Source: Saccopteryx bilineata
Taxonomy: Eukaryota; Chordata; Mammalia; Chiroptera; Emballonuridae
Assembly (NCBI RefSeq): GCF_036850765.1
Contig: NC_089490.1
Location: 292,932,982 to 292,996,981, forward strand
Length of the DNA: 64,000 nucleotides
Direction of reading: 5' to 3'
The notes below the pieces were generated by a model. That model ran no database searches. It had not been told where the DNA came from and saw only the letters and a program-made list of their open reading frames with translations. Below, in pieces: positions 47,748 to 59,500 of the stretch; the stretch's first letter is position 1; every line of letters starts with the position of its first letter. The position numbers were made by a program, and so were the translations under genes.

Positions 47748-48350
47748 CCTGGTCGGCGCGCGCAGATAGTGGGCGAGAGATTCCTTCCAAAGCCCCGGGA
47801 GGGTGTGCCCATGTTACCCCACAGAGAGGCAGAGTGAGAGGCCTTTGTGTGGGCTGAAAGCCTCCGGGCCACACCAGCGCCCTGAGGGAGCCGCGCACGG
47901 GAAGGGAGCGAGAGCTAATTACAATGCTGGAACTTTTCAGTGCAGGCGGGGGGTTTCACTCAGAGGGCAAGACTTCCGGCCTGACATCCTGGTCTGCGCA
48001 CACAGAGAGTGGGCAGGAGACTCCTCCCAGCACCTCGGGAGTGGGAGCCCGTGTTGTCCCATGGAGGGGCAAAGTCGGGGGTCTTTGTGTGGGCCGAGGG
48101 TGGAGACTCAGGCCACCCCAGCGCCTTGAAAAAGCCGCACACGGGGACGGAGTGAGAGCCAATTCCAACGCTGAAACTTCTCAGTGGGGGCAGGGGTTTT
48201 CACTCAGAGGGCGAGACTTCAGCCTGACATCCTGGTCTGCATGCACAGATAGTGAGCGAGAGTTTCCTCCAAGCGCCCTGGAAGTGGGTGCCCACCCGTG
48301 TTACTGGACAGAGAGGCAGAGCCAGAGGTCTTTGAGTGGGCAGAAGCCCC
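47748..48350 (+). repeat. 240-bp tandem (monomer-like) repeats in L1 5'UTR
   Basis: Units begin CCTGGTCGGCGCGCGCAGAT (47748), CCTGGTCTGCGCACACAGAG (47988) and CCTGGTCTGCATGCACAGAT (48231), giving periods of 240 and 243 bp. Each has GTGGGCGAG-like, TTCCTTCCAA-like, TGTTACCCCACAGAGAGGCA-like, CTTTGTGTGGGC, and (units 1 and 2) GAGCCGCGCACGGG and TTTTCAGTGCAGG-like segments. The third unit stops near 48350. Confidence 0.9.
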
Positions 48351-49295
48351 GCTTGATTATGCTAGCGGCTCTGATTGACTGAGCCCTGCGCTGAGTGGGA
48401 ATAGAGTGGGGAGTTGCCAGCTCTTTGAGCCTCTTACTATCCAGGCAGAGGCAGAGTCAGCAGCAACCCCATAGCTGGATTATCAGGCTATTATTTGAGG
48501 AAGGAAAGACTAGGAGAGAGGCTCCAGGAACACGGACTCTCTCACTGTTGGAGCCTATAAATGCTAATGAGCCTCAACTGCCAACGAGACTGAAGCACAA
48601 TACATGACATCGCCATAGAGACTTATCAACTGCAAACCTCTACCTGAGCATTCAAAGGGGTACAGAGTCACCGACCAGGAAGAGGGAGAGAAAAGAAAAA
48701 GCAAGAAGATAACCTCTCAAAATCAAGAATAATTCGCAGACTTTATAACCTATCCCATTTTATTATATTTGTTCGTTTGTTTCTCTTATCTTCATCCTTG
48801 ATTTTTTTTTCTCCTCCAATTTGGTCGATTAACTCTCTACTGGTCTTACTCTCTCCTCTCCTTGAACTACACTATCCATAAGTGTTACATCTCCCATTAT
48901 CTTTTCTTTCCTCTTCCTTTCTCTCTATGAGGGTTGCACTCCAAAACCCTTAACTCTCTCTCTCTCTCTCTCTCCTCTTTTTTTTTTCCTTCTTTTAGTG
49001 ATTCCCCCTTTTTTTTTCTCTCTCTCTCTTTCTTTTCTCCCTCTATATTAGTTTCTTCCTTTCTCCTTTACGTCTCCTCTCATTCAAACCTCAATAACGA
49101 ACAGATTATCTTATCTTGGACTCAAACTTATGTTTGTGGTATCTTGGGGGGTTTTTACTTCACCTTTTTAACTCACTAGCAGTGCTCCCATCCATGGCTC
49201 TCCATTTTATCAAGCTCTTGTTAAGCTAAATACAATAGTAATTTTTTAATTTGTCCCCCCATTTTCCTGTTTCCCTCTTATTCCTATCATCATTT

Positions 49296-49346
49296 TATTA
49301 TGTAATAATATATTACGTAATAAACGTAATATATTATTACATAATA
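49296..49346. repeat. Perfect 23-bp hairpin in L1 5'UTR
   Basis: Arms 49296-49318 and 49324-49346 are exact inverted copies around a 5-nt loop AATAA. A third, direct partial copy (TTATGTAATAAACGTAAATC) follows at about 49351-49370 and probably represents the original sequence. Confidence 0.92.
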
Positions 49347-49745
49347 TTATTTATGTAATAAACGTAAATCATTTTATTCTTGATCCAAATTTTTTCATTA
49401 TTTGCTTTTTGTGGGTCCACACCCCTATTTTTTATTTTTTATTTTATTTTATTTTTCTTGCCCCTTTATTACATTTCCCCAATTCAGGCCCTCCATTACA
49501 GGCATTGTTTGTTCTATTAAATACAATATAATTCACAGTTCACCACAAGATTTTCTCAAGAAAGGGGGGAGAGGAGAGGAGAGGAAAAAAGAGGGGAGAA
49601 TAATTTCCTTTTTTAAAATTTTTATTTTATTTTATTCTTATTTCATTATTAATTTAAAAAAACACAACTTTTTTTGATTTTTTATTTTTTTAACTTTTTA
49701 TTCTTTATTAAATCTCATTAATACTATCAACAAAACCACCTTCAG

Positions 49746-50714
49746 ATGCCATTAAGGAAGAGAAAATTGAATATCATAGATACAAAAGAAACAGAGGTAA
49801 CACAGATAGATGAGGAAAAATCTATGGAGAAAAAGTTTAATATATTGGAAACCTTGAAGCTAAATGACAGAGAATTCAAGATAGAAATCCTAAAAATACT
49901 CAGAGATATACAAGAAAACACAGAAAGGCAATTTAGGGATCTCAGAAAAGAACTCAATGAACAAAAAGAATATATGTCCACAGAAATTGAAACTATAAAA
50001 ACAAATCAGAGATGAAAAACTCAACTCACGAGCTGAAAAATGAGGTAAAAAGCATACCTAATAGAACAGGCCAGATAGAAGAGAGGATTAGTGAGAAGAC
50101 AAGCAACTTGAGGCACAACAGAGAGAAAAAGAAAGAGACTCAAAAATTAAAAAAAATGAGATAGCCCTACAAGAATTATCTGACTCCATCAGAAAGAATA
50201 ACATAAGAATAATAGATATATCAGAGGGAGAAGAGAGAGAAAATAGAATGGAGAACATACTCAAACAAATAATAGATGAGAACTTCCCAAGCGTGTGGAA
50301 AGAACTAAAGCCTCAAATTCATGAAGCAAACAGAACTCTGAGTTTTCTTAACCCCAACAAACCAAGGCACATCATAATGAAATTGGCACAAACCAATGGC
50401 AAAGAAAAAATTCTCAAGGCAACCAGGGAAAAGAAGAATACAACATATAAAGGAAGGCCCATTAGATTATCATCAGATTTCTCAGCAGAAACTCTACAAG
50501 CTAGAAGAGAGTGGACCCCAATATTTAAAGTCCTGAAAGAGAGGAACTTTCAGCCACAAATACTATACCCATCAAAGCTGTCCTTCAAATATGAAGGAGA
50601 AATAAAAACATTCAAGATACAGAAAAGATGAGGGAATTTATCATCAGAAAACCCCCACTCCAGGAACTACTAAAGGGGGTTCTCCAGTCAGATACAAAGA
50701 ACAAAAAAAAATAA
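49746..50714 (+). pseudogene. L1 ORF1 (RNA-binding chaperone), frameshifted
   Basis: ORF1p normally forms a coiled-coil trimer and coats L1 RNA. Here the first frame (49746-50015, start MPLRKRKLN) holds a charged, heptad-like coiled coil rich in E, K, L and I. A one-base loss near 50000-50012 shifts frame, and a second, in the A run at 50149-50156, shifts it again into the RRM-like part (NIRIIDISEGEERENRM). The C-terminal domain follows: RHIIMKLAQTNGKEKILKAT, TYKGRPIRLSSDFSAETLQA and RREWTPIFKVLKERNFQPQI up to 50620. A third shift near 50620 is needed to reach the end MREFIIRKPPLQELLKGV and the stop at 50712-50714. With three frameshifts no full product is possible. Confidence 0.88.
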
Positions 50715-51051
50715 AGCCACAAGTAAAAGCTCCAAAAAGAACAGAATAAAACCAAATTTAAACTGTGACAACAACAAAAAGAAAGGGTGGAGAGGATGGA
50801 GATTAAGAGTAGCAAAGGACGATGGTGTGCAAAAGTACTCACAAAATAGCGTCCTACAATGAACAGGGTAGGAACCCTTTTCATTACTTAAAGGTAACCA
50901 CCATTGAAAAAACCACCACAGAAGCACATGAGATAAAAAAGATAGCAACAGAGGAAAGATGTATAGAATACAAACAAATAAAAACAAAAGATAGAAAAAC
51001 AAAAGAGAAGGATCAAACAAGGCACAAAACTAACAGAAAGCAATCTATAAA

Positions 51052-53830
51052 ATGGCAATAGGGAACTCAAAAGTGTCAATAATTACACTAAATGTAAATG
51101 GATTAAACTCGCCAATAAAAAAACACAGAGTAGCAGAATGGATTAAAAAAGAAAATCCAACTGTATACTGCCTACAGGAAACTCATCTAAGTAACAAGGA
51201 TAAAAACAAATTCAAAGTGAAAGACTGGAAAGCAATACTCCAAGCAAATAACGTCCAAAAAAAAGCAGGCGTAGCAATACTCATATCTGATAATGCTGAC
51301 TACAAGACAACAAAAGTACTCAGAGACAAAAATGGCCATTTCATAATGGCTAAGGGGACAATGAATCAAGAAGACATAACAATTCTAAATATATATGCAC
51401 CAAACCAAGGAGCACCAAAATATATAAGACAGCTACTTATTGACCTTAAAACAAAAACTGACAAAAATACAATCATACTTGAAGACCTCAATACACCGCT
51501 GACGGCTCTAGATTGGTCATCCAAACAGAGAATCAACAAAGATATAGTGGCCTTAAACAAAACACTAGAGCACCTGGATATTATAGACATCTACAGGACA
51601 TTTCATCCCAAAGTGACTGAGTATACATTTTTCTCCAGTGTACATGGATCATTCTCAAGAACTGACCATATGTTGGGCCACAAAAACAACATCAGCAAAT
51701 TCAGAAAAATTGAAGTTGTACCAAGCATATTTTCTGATCATAAAGCCTTGAAACTCAAATTCAACTGCAAAACGGAGGAAAAAAAATCCCACAAAAATGT
51801 GGAAACTAAACAACATACTTTTAAAAAATGAATGGGTCAAAGAAGAAATAAGTGCAGAGATCAAAAGATATATACAGACTAATGAAAATGACAATACGAC
51901 ATATCAGAATCTATGGGATGCTGCAAAAGCAGTAATAAGAGGGAAGTTCATATCACTTCAGGCATATATGAACAAACAAGAGACACCCCAAGTGAACCAC
52001 TTAACTTCACACCTTAAGGAACTAGAAAAAGAAGAACAAAGACAACCCAAAACCAGCCGAAGAAAAGAGATAATAAAAATCAGAGCAGAAATAAATGAAA
52101 TAAAGAACAGTAAAACTATAGAAAAAATTAATAAAACAAAGAGCTAGTTCTTTGAAAAGATCAACAAAATTGACAAACCCTTGGCAAGACTTACCAAGGA
52201 AAAAAGAGAAAGAACTCATATAAACAAAATCCAAAGTGAAAGAGGAGAAATCACCACGGACACCGTAGATATACAAAGAATTATTGTAGAATACTATGAA
52301 AAAGTTTATGCCACTAAATTCAACTATCTAGAAGAAATGGATAAATTCCTAGAACAATACAAGCTTCCTAGACTGAGTCAAGAAGAAGCAGAAAGCCTAA
52401 ACAGACCTATTAGTAGAGAAGAAATAGAAAAAACCATTAAAAACCTCCCCAAAAATAAAAGTCCAGACCCTGATGGCTATACCAGCAAATTTTATCAAAC
52501 ATTCAAAGAAGACTTGGTCCCTATTCTACTGAAAGTCTTCCAAGAAATTGAAGAAGAAGCAATACTTCCAAACACATTTTATGAGACCAACATAACCCTC
52601 ATACGAAAACCAGGCAAGGATGGCAAAAAAAAAAAAGAAAACTACAGACCAATATCTCTAATGAATACAGATGCTAAAATACTAAACAAAATACTAGCAA
52701 ATCGAATACAACAACATATTAAAAAAATAATACATCATGATCAAGTGGGATTCATCCCAGAATCTCAAGGATGGTTCAACATACGTAAAACGGTTAACGT
52801 AATACACCATATCAACAAAACAAAGAACAAAAACCACATGATCTTATCAATAGACGCAGAAAAGGCTTTTGATAAAATACAACACAATTTTATGTTTAAG
52901 ACTCTCAACAAAATGGGTATAGAAGGAAAATATCTCAACATGATAAAGGCCATATATGATAAACCATCAGCTAACATCATATTAAATGGCACAAAACTGA
53001 AGGCTTTCCCCCTTAAATCAGGAACAAGACAGGGTTGTCCACTCTCTCCACTCTTATTTAATGTGGTACTAGAGGTTCTAGCCAGAGCAATCAGACAAGA
53101 CAAAGAAATAAAAGGCATCCATATCGGAAAAGAAGAAGTAAAGGTATCACTTTTTGCAGATGATATGATCCTATACATCGAAAACCCCAAAGAATCCACA
53201 AAAAGACTACTAGAAACAATAAGCCAATACAGTAAGGTCGCAGGATACAAAATTAACATACAGAAGTCAATAACCTTTTTATATGCCAACATTGAAACAA
53301 CTGAGAACGAACTCAAAAGAATAATCCCCTTCACAATTGCAACAACAACAACAACAAAATACTTAGGAATAAACATAAAAAATGTAAAGGACTTATCAAT
53401 GTTTCTGAGTTTTGGGGATATATACGCAGGATAAAGAAGATGTGGCACATATACACTATGGAATACTACTCAGCCATAAGAAATGATGACTTCGGAACAT
53501 TTACAGCAAAATGGTGGGATCTTGATAACATGATACGAAGCGAAATAAGTAAATCAGAAAAAAACAGGAACTGTATTATTCCATACGTAGGTGGGACATA
53601 ATAGTGAAACTAAGAGACATTGATAAGAGTGTGGTGGTTACGGGGGGGAGGGGGGAATGGGAGAGGGATAGGGGGTGGGAGGGGCACAAAGAAAACAAGA
53701 TAGAAGGTGACAGAGGATAATCTGACTTTGGGTGGTGGGTATGCAACATAATTGAACGACAAGATAACCTGGACTTGTTATCTTTGAATATATGTATCCT
53801 GATTTATTGATGTCACCCCATTAAAAAAAT

Positions 53831-53864
<34 letters not shown>

Positions 53865-55372
53865 GAATGTAAAGGACTTATATAATGAAAACTATAAACC
53901 ATTGTTAAGAGAAATCGAGAAAGATATAATGAGATGGAAGAATATTCCTTATTCTTGGTTAGGAAGAATAAATATAATCAAGATGGCCATATTACCCAAA
54001 GCAATATACAAATTTAATGCGATTCCCATCAAAATTCCAATGACATTTTTTAAAGAAATAGAGCAAAAAATCATCAGATTTATATGGAAGTAGAAAAAAC
54101 CTCAAATAGCCAAAGCAATCCTAAGGAAAAAGAATGAAGCTGGGGGCATTACAATACCTGACTTCAAACTATATTATAGGGCCACGACAATAAGAACAGC
54201 ATGGTATTGGCAGAAAAATAGACACTCAGACCAATGGAACAGAATAGAAAATCCAGAAATAAAACCACATATATATATAGTCAAATAATTTTTGATAAAG
54301 GAGCCAAGAACACACAATGGAGAAAAGAAAGCCTCTTAAATAAATGGTGCTGGGAAAACTGGAAAGCCACATGCAAAAGAATGAAACTGGACTACAGTTT
54401 GTCCCCCTGTACTAAAATTAACTCAAAATGAATCCAAGATCTAAACATAAGACCTGAAACAATTAAGTACATAGAAGAAGACATAGGTACTCAACTCATG
54501 GACCTGGGTTTTAAAGAGCATTTTATGAATTTGACTCCAAAGGCAAGAGAAGTGAAGGCAAAAATTAATGAATGGGACTACATCAGACTAAGAAGTTTTT
54601 GCTCAGCAAGAGAAACTGATAACAAAATAAACAGAAAGCCAACTAAATGGGAAACGGTATTTTCAAACAACAGCTCAGATAAGGGCCTAATATCCAAAAT
54701 ATACAAAGAACTCATAAAACTCAACAACAAACAAACAAACAATCCAATAAAAAAATGGGAAGAGGATATGAACAGACACTTCTCCCAGGAGGAAGTACAA
54801 ATGGCCAACAGATATATGAAAAGATGCTCATCTTCTTTAGTTATTAGAGAAATGCAAATCAAAACTGCAATGAGATACCACCTCACACCTGTTAGATTAG
54901 CTATTATTAACAAGACAAGTAATAGCAAATGTTGGAGAGGCTGTAGAGAAAAAGGAACCCTCATACACTGTTGGTGGGAATGTAAAGTAGTACAACCATT
55001 ATGGAAGAAAGTATGGTGGTTCCTCAAAAAACTGAAAAAATAGAACTACCTTATGACCCAGCAATCCCTCTACTGGGTATATACCCCCATAACTCAGAAA
55101 CATTGATACATAAAGACACATGCAGCCCCATGTTCATTGTAGCATTGTTCACAGTGGCCAGGACATGGAAACAACCAAAAAGCCCATCAATAGATGACTG
55201 GATAAAGAAGATGTGGCACATATACACTATGGAATACTACTCAGCCAGAAGAAATGATGACATCGGATCATTTACAGCAAAATGGTGGGATCTTGATAAC
55301 ATTATAAGAAGTGAAATAAGTAAATCAGAAAAAACCTGGAACTGCATTATTCCATACATAGGTGGGACATAA
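51052..55372 (+). pseudogene. L1 ORF2 (endonuclease/reverse transcriptase), disrupted
   Basis: The N-terminal endonuclease (51052-51831) keeps N14, E43 (CLQETHL), D145 and N147 (DLNTPL) and the SDHKA motif. The reverse transcriptase keeps [14 protein letters not shown] and the catalytic FADD near 53155-53166. The C-terminal cysteine motif [18 protein letters not shown] lies near 54930-54985. The reading frame ends with IPYIGGT and a stop at 55370-55372. Lesions are as follows. An extra A lies in an A8 run (51779-51786). A Trp-position TAG occurs at 52145. An L1 insertion sits at 53397-53865, just after the RT core. A TAG occurs at 54091, an extra AT in the AT run near 54268-54280, and a Trp-position TGA at 54429. 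One A is lost at 55034-55039. The longest surviving frame is 417 codons (52181-53434) and ends inside the inserted L1. No functional protein is possible. Confidence 0.92.
53397..53865 (+). mobile_element. 5'-inverted, truncated L1 inserted in ORF2
   Basis: A 16-bp target duplication AATGTAAAGGACTTAT lies at 53381-53396 and 53866-53881. The first 33 bp (53397-53429) are the reverse complement of the L1 3' region matching 55073-55105 with three mismatches. From 53430 the sequence is sense and matches the host L1 from 55201 onward through the 3'UTR, AATAAA (53828-53833) and a poly(A) of about 25. The 95 bp between the two blocks are missing. This is the twin-priming structure. Sense-part identity to the host copy is roughly in the low-to-mid nineties percent by eye, so a related L1 lineage stayed active after the host copy landed. 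Confidence 0.95.
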
Positions 55373-55629
55373 AAGTGAAACTAAGAGACATTGTTAAGAG
55401 TGTGGTGGTTACGGGGGGAGGGAGGAAAGGGAGAGGGAAAGGGGGAGGGAGAGGGGCACAAAGAAAAGTAGATGGAAGGTGTCAGAGGACAATCTGACTT
55501 TGGGTGATGGGTATGCAACATAATTGAAAGACAAGATAACCTGGACATGTTGATCTTTGAATATATGTATCCTGGTTTATTGATGTTGCCCCATTAAAAA
55601 AAATAAAATTACAAAAAAATAATAAAAAA
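55373..55629 (+). other. L1 3'UTR with G-rich tract
   Basis: Short 3'UTR with a purine, G-run-rich tract at 55411-55458 (ACGGGGGGAGGGAGGAAAGG and onward), then TTTGGGTGATGGGTATGCAA and the AATAAA signal. The nested L1 has the same layout at 53641-53690 with longer G runs. G-rich 3'UTR tracts able to form quadruplexes are known from mammalian L1. Confidence 0.85.
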
Positions 55630-55639
55630 AAAAGACACT

Positions 55640-56379
55640 AATATGAGCAATGCCAGGGAATTTGCCCATTTTGTGAACCACACCCTGAATGTTTGTAAGA
55701 TTTTGGGTTGGTCCCACATAAAACTACTTATTTTGTTGTCTCAGTGTAATCTCTCTTGATCCACAAAATTGGCCCCAATATGCTTGGTTCCCTTGGTTCT
55801 TTCCTGAAGCTTCACTTAGCTACAATAAACAGAAACAGCTGAATTACCCAGAGGAACCTCTGAACATGTGACCTGCTTGAGTTCTGTCTATGTATTTACA
55901 GTCTCCAGAATAAATATTTAAAAAATTTAAAGAATTAGTTTTTTTATCTCACTTATTTAAATGGGGATCAATACATTTAGAAGAAAGTTAAGGGGTAAAA
56001 GCCTATTGAGAAGATTTACATGTTACCGTTGATCCTCAGGACAACAACACAAAATGTATATATACTGTATGTATTTGTTTTGAAATAAACCTTTTGATAA
56101 TGAAATTTTATTAAAATATTTTAGGATGTAATAACTTGAATAACATATCATTTAAGTTAATCAATGAGAGACTTGTTGATTAGTTTACCAAATATTATGG
56201 AAAAATGTCTTAAACACTGAATATAAATAGATTTGAAAACCACTCTCAAAGGAAACCTATTCTTGATATATTATGCTTTTTCTGATCCAAAATCTTTAAA
56301 ATGCTAGTGTAGGTAGAAATTGTGAGATTATAGGTGAAGTAGGATTATGCTTTCTTGAACACAGTGCAAAGAAATAATT
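55640..56379. other. Unique sequence, no gene seen
   Basis: Right flank of the L1. Composition is mixed at 55640-55930 and AT-rich after that. No repeat or frame recognised. Confidence 0.4.
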
Positions 56380-56560
56380 TTGAGACTTTAAGTTAAATAG
56401 ACTTGAGTTAAAACCCCAAATCAGTTGTTTGCAAGCTGACTCTAAGTAAGCTCCTTAAACTCTTGGGAATCAAGTTTCTTTATCTATAAGATGTATATAA
56501 TAAGAAAATATTACAGTTATGACTGGAATCACCAGTGAACATGATTATAAAATTAAAATC
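56380..56560 (+). mobile_element. MIR element, sense
   Basis: GACTTGAGTTAAAACCCCAA, GCAAGCTGACTCTAAGTAAG, CTCCTTAAACTCTTGGGAAT, CAAGTTTCTTTATCTATAAG and ATGTATATAATAAG follow the MIR core. Diverged. Confidence 0.65.
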
Positions 56561-59500
56561 ACAGGGCTATAAAAACACAGTCATAGTAAAGAAATATGGC
56601 AAATAATCACAAAATAATCATGTTAACTGATAACTGTATAGCTAAACTAAAATATATAACATAACCCAACATAACATATCAAAATGTAAAAAGATATATG
56701 GACTCTCGACATTATATTTGTGACTATCAATCTATCTACCTACCTACCTATCTTTGTAGTCTTTTCCATTGCTGTGTATACATCTCTTGTAGCCCTTTAT
56801 ATTTTGGGCTTCCCTTGATACCTTTAACTGCAGAGTGAACTCTTGGGATTAGAATTACTTTTTAGGTAGCTATTATCTCTCTTGTATTGCTTACTATATT
56901 TGCTTTAAGATAATGAAACATTAGTAAATATTATTTTTGTTGACTTATTTTATGAATAATTTATAATTTTACCCTCAATGATGTGTATATAGAAAACATA
57001 GAATGAACTAAACCAGTCCTTTCATTTACATATATTGTTTAATATGATTTTATAATATAGCTGTGCATCATGTTTTATTTTGCTAAAACATCACTTGTTA
57101 AAAATCTAAGCAAGCGCACATTTGTGCCCTTTCTATTTTTAGTAAGAAAAATACAGTAAATAGGAGCTATGTTGGTAGTGAAACTTCATTTTATATATCA
57201 GTTAATATTTTTGAGATATTTTCATCTCAAATGAGAATAGATAAAACAGAGACTGCTCAAGGTTGATCAGTTACATTTTTATCAATATGAGTTTACTCAT
57301 GTCTCACTATAACCTAATTTGTGGTCATTGTGGGTCACAGAAAAAATTCTAGAATAAGGAATTTTAAACAAGCAAATACATTACACAGTTCAATTTTACA
57401 ATATGTTTCAAGTATCATTTCTGTCCATGGCATAGTGTCAGATTATGGGATAAAACTATAAATAAACAAAATTCATTGACCTCAAGAACAGATTACAAAA
57501 CACACTAATATAAACAGATATTTGTCAGCTAGAATCTAAATGTTGATATGGAGGAATATATAATGTTATAAAGAATTGTAAAGAAAACAGCCAGAGAAAC
57601 ATTTAACTCTGTTTTATCAAAGGGATCAGTAAATAAGTAATCCCTTAGGATAAATAATTCATGTAGAATTCAGAAGGATGTTACTACTAGCTTTGAACTG
57701 AAGTTCTGTGCCTAGTGGCATTATCAGAAGTCTAACATAGATAATTTCTCTAAGTCCCAAGTAGCAATAATCGTAAGTAACAAGTAATTGCAAAAAGATT
57801 TTGTCTACTTCCTCAGCTGGTTATGAAAGTCATCAGGTATTTGAAAAATGTCAGGTGTTAGATACTAAGTTCTGAGTCAGCAGATTTTCAATATATTTCT
57901 GCCTTGAGTCTTGACAGATTAAAAAAAATTTTTTTTAATTTTGCCTGAACAATCACTCTGTCTTGATTGTCCTATTATAATAGTTAAATAATTGACTTAT
58001 CTTTACCTCTCTTTTACCTCTGAGGGTTTCTGCTTTGAGAGCCCAAACAATCATTCAATAATACTTCAATAATAAGAACAGGCTTTTATTTTAAAAAACA
58101 AAATGGATTTCATAATCATGAAATTCAAGTACATGGAGAAGTTGCAAAAATTAAAATGATAATGCAAATTATTGGAGAATTTATATTTCTATATGAATTT
58201 TAATTTTTTAATAATTTTCCTTTCACTAGTTCAGTTATGTGAACAAAAATGAAGGCAGAAAATAAGTATACTACCAACAACTAAGAAGTTTTAACATAGT
58301 ATGGTGGTCAGGCACAGGTAGAATTATAAATGTTACAAGTTTTCTTCTAATTATATCCCCTGGTACTCACTGTGATTTTCTCTTTATGCTGTTTGTGTTC
58401 TCCAAGTTTGGTGTAATGCCTGGTCTGTACACATCACTCCACTCGCCTTCCACACCATCCTGAGGCCCAGACAGCCTTCTGAGAGAGCAGGAATATCCTC
58501 TCTGTGGTTGGCCATGTAGAGTTGACCAGATGGAGCTGCATTTGCAGGTGGTTCCCAAAACACCAGCAGCCTAGTTCCCAGAGAGAATATATGGGAGGGA
58601 GGGTTGTGCTTCATACATTATTTCTACTAAATAATGGTTGAGAATAAATCTTGTCTGCTATACTGAGGGAAATGAGTGAAAAACAGGACTGAGGGCAAGA
58701 GAATTCATGCCAGGACTCCCTGTGAAAAAGGCTTAGGGCCAGGGAAGAAGGCACCCCTGCTCTACATGAATGGATAGTGAATATTTAGCTTGAGTGGAAA
58801 AATGTCCATTTCCCAACAATATTTTTTTTGTATGTGAGTTGACCAGCAGTACTAAATGGTGTGATTCAGTGTGTAGTTATGAGGAAGGATATGTACCCAA
58901 ATGTATGTTTTTCTTGTTTTTCCCTCAGTAGGGCAGAATATACTTAGCTGACTGGATTCTGGCCCCTGAATTTTAGAGAGTTGGCCTCTAAATTATTTCA
59001 TATGACCATATTCACTTACTCAGTCTGTTTAATGAGTTCAACAATTGTGCCCCTCCTCCTCCACCCCAGAGAATAAATCCCTGTCTCCTCTTGTGATTGG
59101 GTGAAGAGTGTCTCATTGCTGATTTCAGATATATTTCTCTCCTATTAAAAAAATTACCATAGACAGCAGTTTAAAACAATACCCTTTTATTTTTTCACAG
59201 TTCTAGAGCTCAGTAGTTTAGGTAAGTAATGTTGTTTTAGTCCACTTGTTTTTTAGCTAAGTTCTTCCCAGTTTACATCCTTTAGCTACCAACTTGACCT
59301 ATAATTTCAAACTCAGATTCAATCAGTGTCCTGCTTTCTCTATAACCCATACAACATTAACCAAGAAGTAAGAATGTAGTGAGTTAAGGGGTAAGATAGC
59401 TTGAGTGAACTAACTCAACCATAACAACCCTGAATTTACTCTTAGGTCTAAAATTAACTGTTTACAGTGCATGAATTTGCATAAAGGATTTATGAACTGC

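Larger units (their letters stand above)
47310..49745 (+). promoter_or_regulatory. L1 5'UTR and internal promoter region
   Basis: The first 30 bases (GGAGATGACGTCCGAGTAAT, then GGCTGGGTAG) form the usual L1 start. A CpG-rich part covers 47560-48320. A GCCATTTT motif at 47731-47738, the inverse of the AAAATGGC YY1-type site, lies just before a 240-bp tandem array. From about 48730 to 49740 the plus strand becomes strikingly T/C-rich, then flips to A-rich at ORF1. The long length (2.4 kb) exceeds the roughly 0.9-kb human L1 5'UTR. Promoter activity is inferred from position and composition only. Confidence 0.75.
47310..55629 (+). mobile_element. Full-length LINE-1, inactive, carrying a second L1 insertion
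   Basis: Order: 5'UTR (47310-49745), ORF1 (49746-50714), spacer, ORF2 (51052-55372), 3'UTR with G-rich tract, AATAAA at 55602-55607 and A-rich tail. A 10-bp target duplication AAAAGACACT flanks it at 47300-47309 and 55630-55639. Removing the nested insertion (53397-53881 including the second duplication) leaves about 7.8 kb, so this is an unusually complete insertion. L1 moves by target-primed reverse transcription of its own RNA. Here both ORFs carry frameshifts and stops, so it is dead. Indels cluster in A runs and an AT run, as expected for neutral ageing. Confidence 0.95.

Noticed and set aside
47560..48320. CpG island read as promoter of a host gene
   Set aside because: The island is inside the L1 5'UTR and is explained by its tandem units. 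No downstream host exon was seen.
52765..53448. 227-aa minus-strand frame opposite L1 ORF2
   Set aside because: It is antisense to the reverse transcriptase, mirrors the A-rich sense strand as hydrophobic residues, and is a shadow.
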